Shown one piece after another: positions 1 through 9,008 of a stretch of DNA of 13,496 bases. How positions within the stretch are numbered: the stretch's first letter is position 1; every line of letters starts with the position of its first letter. Below the pieces are notes generated by a model. That model was not told where the DNA came from. It did no database searches and worked only from the letters and a program-made list of their open reading frames with translations. The position numbers and the translations under genes were made by a program. Location of the stretch: positions 1 to 13,496 of the forward strand of contig PAVA01000038.1 in NCBI GenBank assembly GCA_002712945.1. Reading direction: 5' to 3'. This DNA comes from Citromicrobium sp. (GTDB lineage: Bacteria; Pseudomonadota; Alphaproteobacteria; Sphingomonadales; Sphingomonadaceae).

Positions 1-1503
1 CTCTACCCCGTCAGCCACGGCACCGGCTTTGCGGTTTCGGCGAAACGGATCGTCACCAATGCCCATGTCGTGCGCGAGGCGATGATGCCCGGCCCCTTCG
101 GAGAGGACCGGGTGATAGGGATCGTCCCACCCGATGGCGATGCTTCCGCCTTCGCCCGCATCGTCTCGATCGACCCCGGCACCGATCTCGCCCTGCTCGC
201 CATCGAGGGATCGCTGCGGATGCCCCCGCTCACGCTTGCTGCCGGGAGCCCGGGGGGCAGCGGGGATACGGTGACATCGGTCGGCTACCCGATGAATGTC
301 GACCGCGCGCAGGGCCTTTCGATAGAGGATATCGTGCGCTCGCAGCCGCCGGTCAAAAGCCGGGGCTTCATCTCGGGCGAGCGGCCCAGCCGCCAGTTCG
401 ACACCATCCTGCACACCGCCCCCATCGCGCGCGGCAATTCGGGCGGTCCGCTGCTCGACAATTGCGGGCGTGTGCTGGGCGTCAACTCCTTCGGCGCCGA
501 GAGCGACGGGACCGACGCGGAATTCTACTTCGCGGTCTCCAACCGCGAGTTGGTTCCGTTTCTGCGCGCCAACGATGTCTCGCCCCGGCTCAACGACCTG
601 CCCTGCCGCAGCCTCGCCGAACTCGACGAGGCCGAGCGCGAGCGGCGCGATGCCGCCGCCGAGGCCGCGCGTCAGCAGATGGAAGCGCGCTCGGAAGCCG
701 CGAACGAGCGGCGCGCGCGGCTCCAGCTCGAAGCCGAGCTGGCGGTGCAGGAGGAACGCGAAAACCGGATTGCGCTTTCGCTCCTGTGCCTGATCGCCGC
801 CATCGGCCTCGGCGTGCTCGGCTACATGCTCGCCCAGCGGCGCGAGAGGGAGCTGGCGGAAGGCGAGGCGGTGCCCGAGAGCGTGTCCGAAGACGATCCC
901 GAGTGGGACAGCGATGCCCGCACCGGCCTGCCCGGCTGGCTGCCTTACGCCTGCTACGCGCTGGCGGCCGTGCTGCTGGTGACGGCGGCGGCGCTGTTCC
1001 TCACCCGGCCCGGCCTCGACGCGATCGACCGGCGGGTGGCGGCGGCGCTGGGCGAGGAGACCGGCAGCGAGCAGGTCGCCGACGATTCGGCCTCGGCGAC
1101 CGCGGGCAAGTTCGTCTGCACGCTCGAACCCTCGCGCAGCCGCGTGACCGGAGAGCCGACCCGGAGCATCGATCTGCGCTGGTCCGCCGATGGCTGCGTC
1201 AACGGGCGCACGCAATATGGCTTCGCCAATGGCGAGTGGGCGCGCGTCTTCGTGCCCAACGAGGAGGATATCGTCAGCGTCGCGCGCTACGACCCGCGCT
1301 CGCGCACCTATCGCGCCGATCGCTACTTGCTCTCGCGCGAAGGCATCGCCGCAGCACGCAAGGCGCGCAGCTCCTACTCCGCCCCGTCCTGCGATGCACC
1401 CGATGGCGCGGCGGAGCTCGGGCGGCGGCAGGACGCGGTCCTCGCCGCACTCCCCAGCCAGCCGAACGAGCGGCTGGTCTATTCCTGCCAGCCTGCGGAC
1501 TGA
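1..1503 (+). CDS. Membrane-anchored trypsin-like serine protease (5' end missing)
   Basis: The frame is open from the first base, so the N-terminus lies outside the window; 500 codons are visible. The first part is a chymotrypsin-fold (S1-type) protease. Its triad can be read as His in TNAHVV (codon 64-66), Asp in GTDLALL (184-186) and Ser in GNSGGP (439-441). A strongly charged, Ala/Glu/Arg-rich stretch at about 613-765 should form a coiled coil. Two hydrophobic segments follow (about 769-834 and 940-1005), joined by an acidic loop that begins with Arg residues. By the positive-inside rule this loop is cytoplasmic, which puts the protease and the C-terminal domain in the periplasm. The C-terminal domain has four Cys and could form two disulfides. 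The protease resembles the catalytic part of HtrA-type enzymes, but no PDZ domain is seen. The substrate is unknown. The protease call is firm; the topology is inferred. Confidence 0.85.
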   Translation, partial: LYPVSHGTGFAVSAKRIVTNAHVVREAMMPGPFGEDRVIGIVPPDGDASAFARIVSIDPGTDLALLAIEGSLRMPPLTLAAGSPGGSGDTVTSVGYPMNVDRAQGLSIEDIVRSQPPVKSRGFISGERPSRQFDTILHTAPIARGNSGGPLLDNCGRVLGVNSFGAESDGTDAEFYFAVSNRELVPFLRANDVSPRLNDLPCRSLAELDEAERERRDAAAEAARQQMEARSEAANERRARLQLEAELAVQEERENRIALSLLCLIAAIGLGVLGYMLAQRRERELAEGEAVPESVSEDDPEWDSDARTGLPGWLPYACYALAAVLLVTAAALFLTRPGLDAIDRRVAAALGEETGSEQVADDSASATAGKFVCTLEPSRSRVTGEPTRSIDLRWSADGCVNGRTQYGFANGEWARVFVPNEEDIVSVARYDPRSRTYRADRYLLSREGIAAARKARSSYSAPSCDAPDGAAELGRRQDAVLAALPSQPNERLVYSCQPAD

Positions 1504-1525
1504 GTCGAATCGCACCCCCTCCCGC

Positions 1526-1554
1526 TTGCGCTTATGAAACCCCGATGCTAGGCG
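1526..1554 (+). promoter_or_regulatory. Weak candidate promoter for the atp operon
   Basis: The gap between the protease and atpH is the only non-coding stretch upstream of the operon. It contains TTGCGC at 1526-1531 and, 17 nt later, TAGGCG at 1549-1554. The -35-like half fits the TTG start of alphaproteobacterial sigma-70 promoters, but the -10 half is poor. This is the best match found by eye and may be wrong. A start here would give a leader of roughly 95 nt containing the hairpin at 1562-1615. Confidence 0.25.
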
Positions 1555-1561
1555 CGCGCCA

Positions 1562-1615
1562 GCCTTGCCGGGGCGGCCCCCTTTACCCTTAGGATGCGGC
1601 CCCGTACGGCAAGGC
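1562..1615 (+). other. Large hairpin in the atpH leader
   Basis: GCCTTGCCG (1562-1570) and CGGCAAGGC (1607-1615) are perfect 9-nt inverted repeats. GGGC (1571-1574) can extend the stem with GCCC (1599-1602) across a small bulge. A run of six T lies at 1626-1631, about 10 nt after the stem, so this is not a textbook intrinsic terminator. It could end transcription from the protease gene, form a leader structure controlling atpH, or protect the 5' end of the mRNA. The pairing is visible; its role is inference. Confidence 0.45.
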
Positions 1616-1655
1616 AAGCACTCGATTTTTTCCGGACCCGAAGAGGACTTTAGGC

Positions 1656-2198
1656 GTGGAGATTTCCGCCGGTATTCAGGCTAGCCTTGCAGGGCGCTAC
1701 GCGGTTGCCCTGTTCGAGCTCGCTTCCGAGGACGGCGTGGTAAGCCCGGTCGAGAGCGATCTCGACACGCTTGCCGCCGCGCTCGACCAGTCGCCCGACC
1801 TCGCCGGGCTGACCACGAATCCGCAGCTCGGCCGCAAGGCCAAGATGGCGGCCATCGAAGAGGTCGCCAAGCTGCTCGAAGTGAGCCCGCTGACCCGGCG
1901 CTTCCTCGGCGTGCTGGCGGAGAACCGCCGCCTGGCCGAGCTGCCGCGCATGATTCAGACCTTTCGCCAGATCGCCGCCGCCCAGCGTGGCGAGGTGAGT
2001 GCGGAAGTGATCAGCGCGCACCCGCTTGGCGAAGACCAGATCGCATCGCTCAAGCAGAAGCTGACCGCGCGCGAAGGCCGCACGGTCAAGCTGACGCACA
2101 GCGTCGACCCCGACATGCTCGGTGGCCTCATCGTCACCATCGGCTCCAAGCGGATCGACGGTTCGATCCGCACCCGTCTCAACGCGCTTACGCAGGCA

Positions 2199-2210
<12 letters not shown>
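1656..2210 (+). CDS. atpH: F1 ATP synthase subunit delta
   Basis: This 184-residue protein is the peripheral-stalk subunit that ties the top of the alpha3beta3 head to the Fo b subunits. It has the usual family length and pattern: an N-terminal helical domain opening with [14 protein letters not shown], and a C-terminal part with the sequence [26 protein letters not shown], quoted here only by its core DMLGGLIV and the conserved G-x-D-x-S-x-R-x-R-L ending. The start is GTG at 1656, preceded by AGGA at 1644-1647 with 8 nt spacing. It is the first gene of the F1 operon and lies 39 nt before atpA, the standard alphaproteobacterial order. Its last codons (MKG, stop) are echoed just before atpA; see the repeat entry. 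Confidence 0.96.
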
Positions 2211-3777
<1,567 letters not shown>

Positions 3778-3779
<2 letters not shown>

Positions 3780-3788
3780 GGAGGAAAG
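3778..3788 (+). promoter_or_regulatory. Orphan strong Shine-Dalgarno after atpA
   Basis: AAGGAGGAAAG overlaps the atpA stop codon and is the best ribosome-binding match in the whole operon. No ATG, GTG or TTG lies at a usable distance, because the next gene starts 145 nt later, beyond the repeat element. The simplest reading is that it once served atpG directly and was displaced when the repeat inserted. atpG now relies on the weaker AAGG at 3925-3928. Confidence 0.55.
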
Positions 3789-3804
3789 CGCAACCCGATT
3801 TCAA

Positions 3805-3910
3805 CCGTCACCCTGAACTCGTTTCAGGGTCCAGGTTGCGAAGGCACCGACCGCCTGAAGGTCTTGGTCGGAATTCGAGACTGGATGCTGAAACAAGTTC
3901 AGCATGACGA
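3805..3910. repeat. REPIN-like element: two inverted palindromic arms
   Basis: Two hairpin arms face each other across about 56 nt. Arm 1 pairs CCCTGAA (3811-3817) with TTCAGGG (3823-3829) over a 5-nt loop. Arm 2 pairs TGCTGAA (3886-3892) with TTCAGCA (3898-3904), also over 5 nt. The flanks CGTCA (3806-3810) and TGACG (3905-3909) are inverted copies, as are TCCA (3830-3833) and TGGA (3882-3885). The arms differ at their outer stem bases, but each keeps its own pairing, the mark of selection for hairpins. CCGACC (3847-3852) and GGTCGG (3866-3871) form an inner stem. Reverse translation gives VMLNLFQHP and LKRVQGD, strings common in spurious sphingomonad proteins, so the element is probably dispersed. 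RAYT-type transposases mobilise such pairs in other bacteria; none is present here. Confidence 0.8.
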
Positions 3911-3932
3911 AGAAGGGAAGAGCTAAGGTAGC

Positions 3933-4811
3933 ATGGCAAGCCTCAAGGAACTCAAGGGCCGGATCAAGTCGGTCAAGTCGACCCAGAAGATCACCAAGGC
4001 CAAGCAGATGGTCGCGGCGGCCAAGCTGCGCCGTGCGCAGGAAGCTGCCGAGGCCGCGCGCCCCTATGCCGAACGGCTCAACGCCGTGATGGCGAGCCTC
4101 GCGGCCAAGGTCGGCGACAGCGCCTCCGCGCCCAAGCTGCTCAGCGGCACGGGATCGGACCAGCGTCACCTGCTGGTGGTGATCAACACCGACAAGGGCC
4201 TGTGCGGCGGCCTCAACGCCAATATTGTGAAAGAAGCGCTCAAGAAGGCGCGGTCGCTGATTTCCGAGGGCAAGCAGGTCGAATTCTACCTCGTCGGCAA
4301 GAAGGGCCGTGCGCCGATCAAGCGCAGCAGCGTAGCGTCGGTGGCCGAACAGTTCGACACGTCCGAGGTCCGCAACCCCGGCTTCGAGGAAGCCGAGGCG
4401 ATCGCCAACGAGCTGCTCGAAATGTTCGAGGCAGGCAAGTTTGACGTCGCGCACCTCGTCTATCCGATCTTCAAGTCGGCGCTGGCGCAGGATCCGACCG
4501 TCCAGCAGCTGATCCCCGTTCCCGCACCCGAAGCCGCCGACGTGCCCAAGGCGGATGCCGTGGTCGAATACGAGCCGGGCGAGGAAGAAATCCTCGAAGC
4601 CCTGCTGCCGCGCTACGTCCGCACGCAGCTGTTCGGTGCGATCCTCGAACTCGCGGCGTCCGAACAGGGCGCCTCGATGACCGCGATGGACAACGCCACG
4701 CGCAACGCGGGCGACCTGATCAAGGATCTGAACAAGCAATATAACCGCAGCCGCCAGGCGGCGATTACCACCGAGCTTATCGAAATTATCGCGGGGGCTG
4801 AGGCGCTTTGA
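3933..4811 (+). CDS. atpG: F1 ATP synthase subunit gamma
   Basis: This 292-residue protein is the central rotor shaft that turns inside alpha3beta3 and couples proton flow to catalysis. The N-terminal helix ([14 protein letters not shown], then STQKITKA and [11 protein letters not shown]) and the C-terminal helix ([12 protein letters not shown], then [16 protein letters not shown], ending IAGAEAL) are the conserved coiled-coil pair. The middle carries the Rossmann-like domain with [10 protein letters not shown]. One small departure is KQMV where many homologues have MKMV. The start is ATG 3933 with only a short AAGG at 3925-3928 in front of it. The gene is separated from atpA by 153 nt, filled by the REPIN-like element, which may lower or stabilise downstream message. 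A secreted-protein gene starts 3 nt after the stop. Confidence 0.97.
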   Translation: MASLKELKGRIKSVKSTQKITKAKQMVAAAKLRRAQEAAEAARPYAERLNAVMASLAAKVGDSASAPKLLSGTGSDQRHLLVVINTDKGLCGGLNANIVKEALKKARSLISEGKQVEFYLVGKKGRAPIKRSSVASVAEQFDTSEVRNPGFEEAEAIANELLEMFEAGKFDVAHLVYPIFKSALAQDPTVQQLIPVPAPEAADVPKADAVVEYEPGEEEILEALLPRYVRTQLFGAILELAASEQGASMTAMDNATRNAGDLIKDLNKQYNRSRQAAITTELIEIIAGAEAL

Positions 4812-4814
4812 CCT

Positions 4815-6799
<1,985 letters not shown>

Positions 6800-6801
6800 T
6801 T

Positions 6802-7428
6802 TTGCTCGGGGTCGCCCTCGCACTGCTTGCTGCGGCGGCCCCGGCGGACGCTGCTCCCGACCGCGTGGAGCACAGGAGCCTTTCCGATGCAGTGGGCCTG
6901 GCGGTGGATTACTGCTCGGCTACGGCGTTCGGGCAGCGCGCCAGCCTTGATGGCCGGATCGCGATTTTCGCTTACGCCGAGGGGGCTTTGGTCGATATAC
7001 TTCGCGCCCAAGGAATGCAGACGACCGACGATCTTCCCGAATTGATCAAGCGGTTTGCAGCCACGGCGCAGAATAGCAGTCTGTTCGGCCACCGGGATAT
7101 CATCGCGATCGAAGCTGGCGATGGCCTTGTCTGGTTGCTCACGACCGCAGAGCCCCAGCTATGCGACATAGCAATCACTGGCATCGACCAGGCCGACAGC
7201 ATCCCGCAGAGTGTCTCCGATGCCATCTCCTCCAGGCCGGGCTGGGCTGCTCTGCAGGAAGGAACCGACAGCGCCATGTGGTATGCATCCTTCATTCTTG
7301 CATCCGAAGACGAAAGCGACAACACGCCACGCGCGCGAATCACCGCATCCGGCCTCACCGGCGAACTTGCACGTCCCGAAGGCATTCAGTCAGAGATCAA
7401 TTTCGCTGCGAGCGATCAGGCCGATTGA
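6802..7428 (+). CDS. Unrecognised exported protein between atpD and atpC
   Basis: This 208-residue protein matches no family I know. The start is a TTG at 6802, two bases after the atpD stop. GAGGAAG (6788-6794) lies 7 nt upstream, which makes this start convincing and suggests translational coupling. The N-terminus is a clear signal peptide (MLGVALALLAAAAPADA) with likely cleavage after ADA, so the product is periplasmic or secreted. The mature part has two Cys (38 and 121), possibly one disulfide. It alternates helix-like stretches (SLSDAVGLAVDYC) and strand-like ones (IIAIEAGDGLVWLL, WYASFILAS), and ends in an acidic tail. GC is visibly lower than in atpD (about 53-55% in two counted lines). 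It shows no clear similarity to the other inserted gene. TTG was preferred over the ATG in another frame at 6827, which lacks a coherent signal peptide. Confidence 0.72.
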   Translation: MLGVALALLAAAAPADAAPDRVEHRSLSDAVGLAVDYCSATAFGQRASLDGRIAIFAYAEGALVDILRAQGMQTTDDLPELIKRFAATAQNSSLFGHRDIIAIEAGDGLVWLLTTAEPQLCDIAITGIDQADSIPQSVSDAISSRPGWAALQEGTDSAMWYASFILASEDESDNTPRARITASGLTGELARPEGIQSEINFAASDQAD

Positions 7429-7445
7429 TGGCCGAGCATAAGTGA
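7428..7445 (+). other. Five-codon mini-ORF (MAEHK) before atpC
   Basis: The stop of the preceding gene and an ATG overlap as TGATG (7426-7430). The ATG opens ATG GCC GAG CAT AAG TGA, and its stop lies 10 nt before the atpC start. Such an overlap could pass ribosomes from the upstream gene to atpC by re-initiation. It may also be chance or a remnant of the insertion junction; no peptide function is claimed. Confidence 0.3.
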
Positions 7446-7455
7446 GAAACCTATC

Positions 7456-7713
7456 ATGCCCCTCCACTTTGAACTCGTAACCCCCGCCCGCCATGTGCGC
7501 AGCGACGATGTCCACATGGTCGTCGTCCCCGGCACCGAGGGCGAGTTCGGCGTGCTCGAGGGCCATGCGCCCTTCATGTCGACGATTCGCGACGGCGCGG
7601 TGCAGATCATCAAGACCGCAGGTGCGGCGCCGGAAACGATCGAGGTGCGCGGCGGCTTTGCCGAAGTGGGCGAGAACGGCCTGACCATCCTCGCCGAGCA
7701 CGTCGAGGGCTGA
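7456..7713 (+). CDS. atpC: F1 ATP synthase subunit epsilon, short form
   Basis: This 85-residue protein corresponds to the N-terminal beta-sandwich of epsilon, which binds gamma and the c-ring. The family core [16 protein letters not shown] and the ending [21 protein letters not shown] (quoted by its core [15 protein letters not shown]) are present. The usual C-terminal pair of helices, roughly 45-50 residues that inhibit ATP hydrolysis in E. coli and Bacillus, is absent. The stop TGA at 7711 is followed by unrelated sequence, not a frameshifted tail. To my knowledge, short epsilons are normal in sphingomonads, where the separate zeta subunit is thought to act as inhibitor; zeta is not in this window. 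The start is ATG 7456 with a modest GAGAAA at 7444-7449. This is the last recognisable F1 gene. Confidence 0.95.
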   Translation: MPLHFELVTPARHVRSDDVHMVVVPGTEGEFGVLEGHAPFMSTIRDGAVQIIKTAGAAPETIEVRGGFAEVGENGLTILAEHVEG

Positions 7714-7729
7714 TTCGCCACCCGGCGAA
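7714..7729 (+). other. Small hairpin after atpC
   Basis: TTCGCC (7714-7719) and GGCGAA (7724-7729) form a 6-bp stem with a 4-nt loop directly after the atpC stop. No T-run follows, so it is not a convincing intrinsic terminator. It may stabilise the 3' end of the atp message or be incidental. Confidence 0.3.
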
Positions 7730-7747
7730 CCGCCCGCAGGACCGGCC

Positions 7748-8107
7748 ATGCCGCGCATCCCGATGACCCCGCTGCTGGTCCGGCTGGCGCAGTTCGCGCT
7801 GGTCGCGGCGGTGTGCGTCGCCTTTGCGCTGGCGATCTTGCCAAGCACCGGGGGGCCGGGCCGGATCAACGACAAGCTGCTCCATGGCGTGACTTTCTTC
7901 GCGCTGGGCGGGCTCTCGGGCGCGGGCTTTCGCCGGCGCAGTCCGCTGGCGCTGTTCCTCGCGCTCGGCTTCTTCGGCGGGCTGATCGAGATCGCGCAGT
8001 GGTGGACCGACTGGGGCCGCTCCGCCGAATGGGCGGACCTCGGCGCGGACCTCGTGGGTGCGGGGCTCGGCCTGCTGATTGCGCGCGCGATAACCCGCGA
8101 ACCCTGA
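7748..8107 (+). CDS. VanZ-like small integral membrane protein
   Basis: This 119-residue protein has four predicted membrane segments (about residues 9-31, 45-61, 66-84 and 97-113). It shows the VanZ-family signature: DKLLHGVTFFALGG after the first helix, GLIEIAQ in the third, and acidic residues (Asp97, Asp101) at the start of the fourth. VanZ was named for low-level teicoplanin resistance in enterococci. Most bacterial homologues are uncharacterised, and resistance should not be assumed here. The start is ATG 7748, with AGGA at 7738-7741. It lies 34 nt after atpC and may be read through from the atp operon. It ends 15 nt before the convergent HNH gene, and no terminator was seen between them. 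Confidence 0.8.
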   Translation: MPRIPMTPLLVRLAQFALVAAVCVAFALAILPSTGGPGRINDKLLHGVTFFALGGLSGAGFRRRSPLALFLALGFFGGLIEIAQWWTDWGRSAEWADLGADLVGAGLGLLIARAITREP

Positions 8108-8122
8108 GCCCTCGCCGCCGCT

Positions 8123-8398
8123 TCACCGCGTGGGCGCGTGGAAATCGGGCGGCTTGTCGGCGATCCATGTCACGAAATTCGCAACCGCTTCGTTTTCCCT
8201 CAGCCGCGCCGGATCGTCGCCGATCCGCGCCAGCTGGGCATTGGTGAAATTCGCGTGGATCGTGCGATGGCAGATCGGATGGACGGGCACGGTGGCGCGC
8301 CCCTTCTTCGCCTTGGGCACGGGGTGATGCCACTGGAGCCGGTTGGCGATCAGCCGCCCGCACAGCCAGCAGGCGAGCGCTCCGCCCTCGCGCTCAGT
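8123..8398 (-). CDS. HNH endonuclease-like protein, start codon unresolved
   Basis: Read leftward, the frame encodes a zinc-knuckle CWLCGR (codons near 8371-8355), the first HNH histidines in QWHHPVPK (8335-8318), and HPICHRTIHANF with the second Cys and the last His. It ends in DKPPDFHAPTR and a TGA. This is the compact HNH fold with Cys pairs holding a structural zinc. The frame is open back to 8449, but no ATG, GTG or TTG occurs upstream of the CWLC motif. The only standard start, GTG at 8320, would remove both the zinc knuckle and the HH pair. The limit 8398 is therefore nominal and starts at the TERE residues. The gene may use a rare start, depend on coupling with the lipoprotein gene that ends at 8394, or have lost its start. 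Confidence 0.65.
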   Translation of the reverse strand, partial: TEREGGALACWLCGRLIANRLQWHHPVPKAKKGRATVPVHPICHRTIHANFTNAQLARIGDDPARLRENEAVANFVTWIADKPPDFHAPTR

Positions 8399-9008
8399 TG
8401 CCTTCGTAGAACAGATCGCTCGCCACCCCGCCGTAGTCTTCGCCCGCCATCACATCGACCGACTCGGTGCTGCCGGTGCACTGGCGGTCGGCATGCACCT
8501 TCCCCGCACGGACCACGACCACACCGTCGGTGAATTCGGGATTATTCGGCTCGCCCGCGGTGAAATTGGTGCGAACCGTGCGGCTGTAGACGATGTAGCG
8601 CGTCGCACCGTTGAGGAACTCGATCTGCGCCTCGCCGCCGCCCGAATAGGGCACGCTGGCGAAGCGCCCGCCGTTGAGCACGATCTCCGCCGTATCCGAG
8701 CCGTAGCGATATTGCGCATCGGCCCGCCCTTGCGCGTCGGTCACGCCGCACACCGCGATCTGCTTGCGGCCCGCCTCGCAGAAGAACAGCGTGCGCTCTC
8801 CTTTCGCGCAGGCGACCGGCTGCGCCATGTCTTCCATGGTGCGCTCGGCAATCTCGGCGGTGTCCGCATCCGCGGTCTCGAGGTCTTCGGGGTGGAGCGC
8901 TTCGGGCGCTTCCTCGCTCGCTTCGAGGTCGGCGGTGTCGAGCTGCTCGGGCTCGCCGCTGCAAGCGCCCAGTGCCAGCGCGATGAGAGAAATCATCCCG
9001 ATCCGCAT
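8394..9008 (-). CDS. Acidic lipoprotein of unknown function
   Basis: This 204-residue protein has a lipoprotein signal peptide with lipobox L13-G14-A15-C16 (LALGAC), so it should be lipid-anchored. Asp at +2 is absent (Ser follows Cys), which favours the outer membrane by the E. coli rule. Residues 17-62 are very rich in Glu, Asp and Ala, like a flexible linker. The folded part has Cys at 67, 77, 87 and 177 and beta-rich stretches (TRYIVYSRTVRTNF, DGVVVVRAG). No known domain was recognised. The start is taken as ATG 9008, which overlaps the glmU stop as TGATG; a GTG at 9011 in the same frame is the alternative. GGAGAAG just upstream serves either. The overlap implies co-transcription with glmU and a possible, unproven, cell-envelope link. 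Confidence 0.75.
   Translation of the reverse strand: MRIGMISLIALALGACSGEPEQLDTADLEASEEAPEALHPEDLETADADTAEIAERTMEDMAQPVACAKGERTLFFCEAGRKQIAVCGVTDAQGRADAQYRYGSDTAEIVLNGGRFASVPYSGGGEAQIEFLNGATRYIVYSRTVRTNFTAGEPNNPEFTDGVVVVRAGKVHADRQCTGSTESVDVMAGEDYGGVASDLFYEGN

Noticed and set aside
462..1592. Long + strand frame overlapping the protease in another phase
   Set aside because: It is an Arg/Ala-rich shadow translation with no family features, while the protease frame has the catalytic triad.
3904..4089. ATG inside the second repeat arm opening a 61-codon frame into atpG
   Set aside because: It is out of frame with atpG, has no ribosome site, and is explained by repeat sequence plus the atpG shadow.
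3801..4739. Minus-strand frame opposite atpG and running through the repeat
   Set aside because: Its only recognisable strings (VMLNLFQHP, LKRVQGD) are translations of the palindromic repeat; the rest mirrors atpG.
7748..8107. VanZ-like protein as a glycopeptide-resistance gene
   Set aside because: Only fold-level motifs are present. There is no van cluster, and most VanZ-family proteins in Gram-negatives have no shown resistance role.
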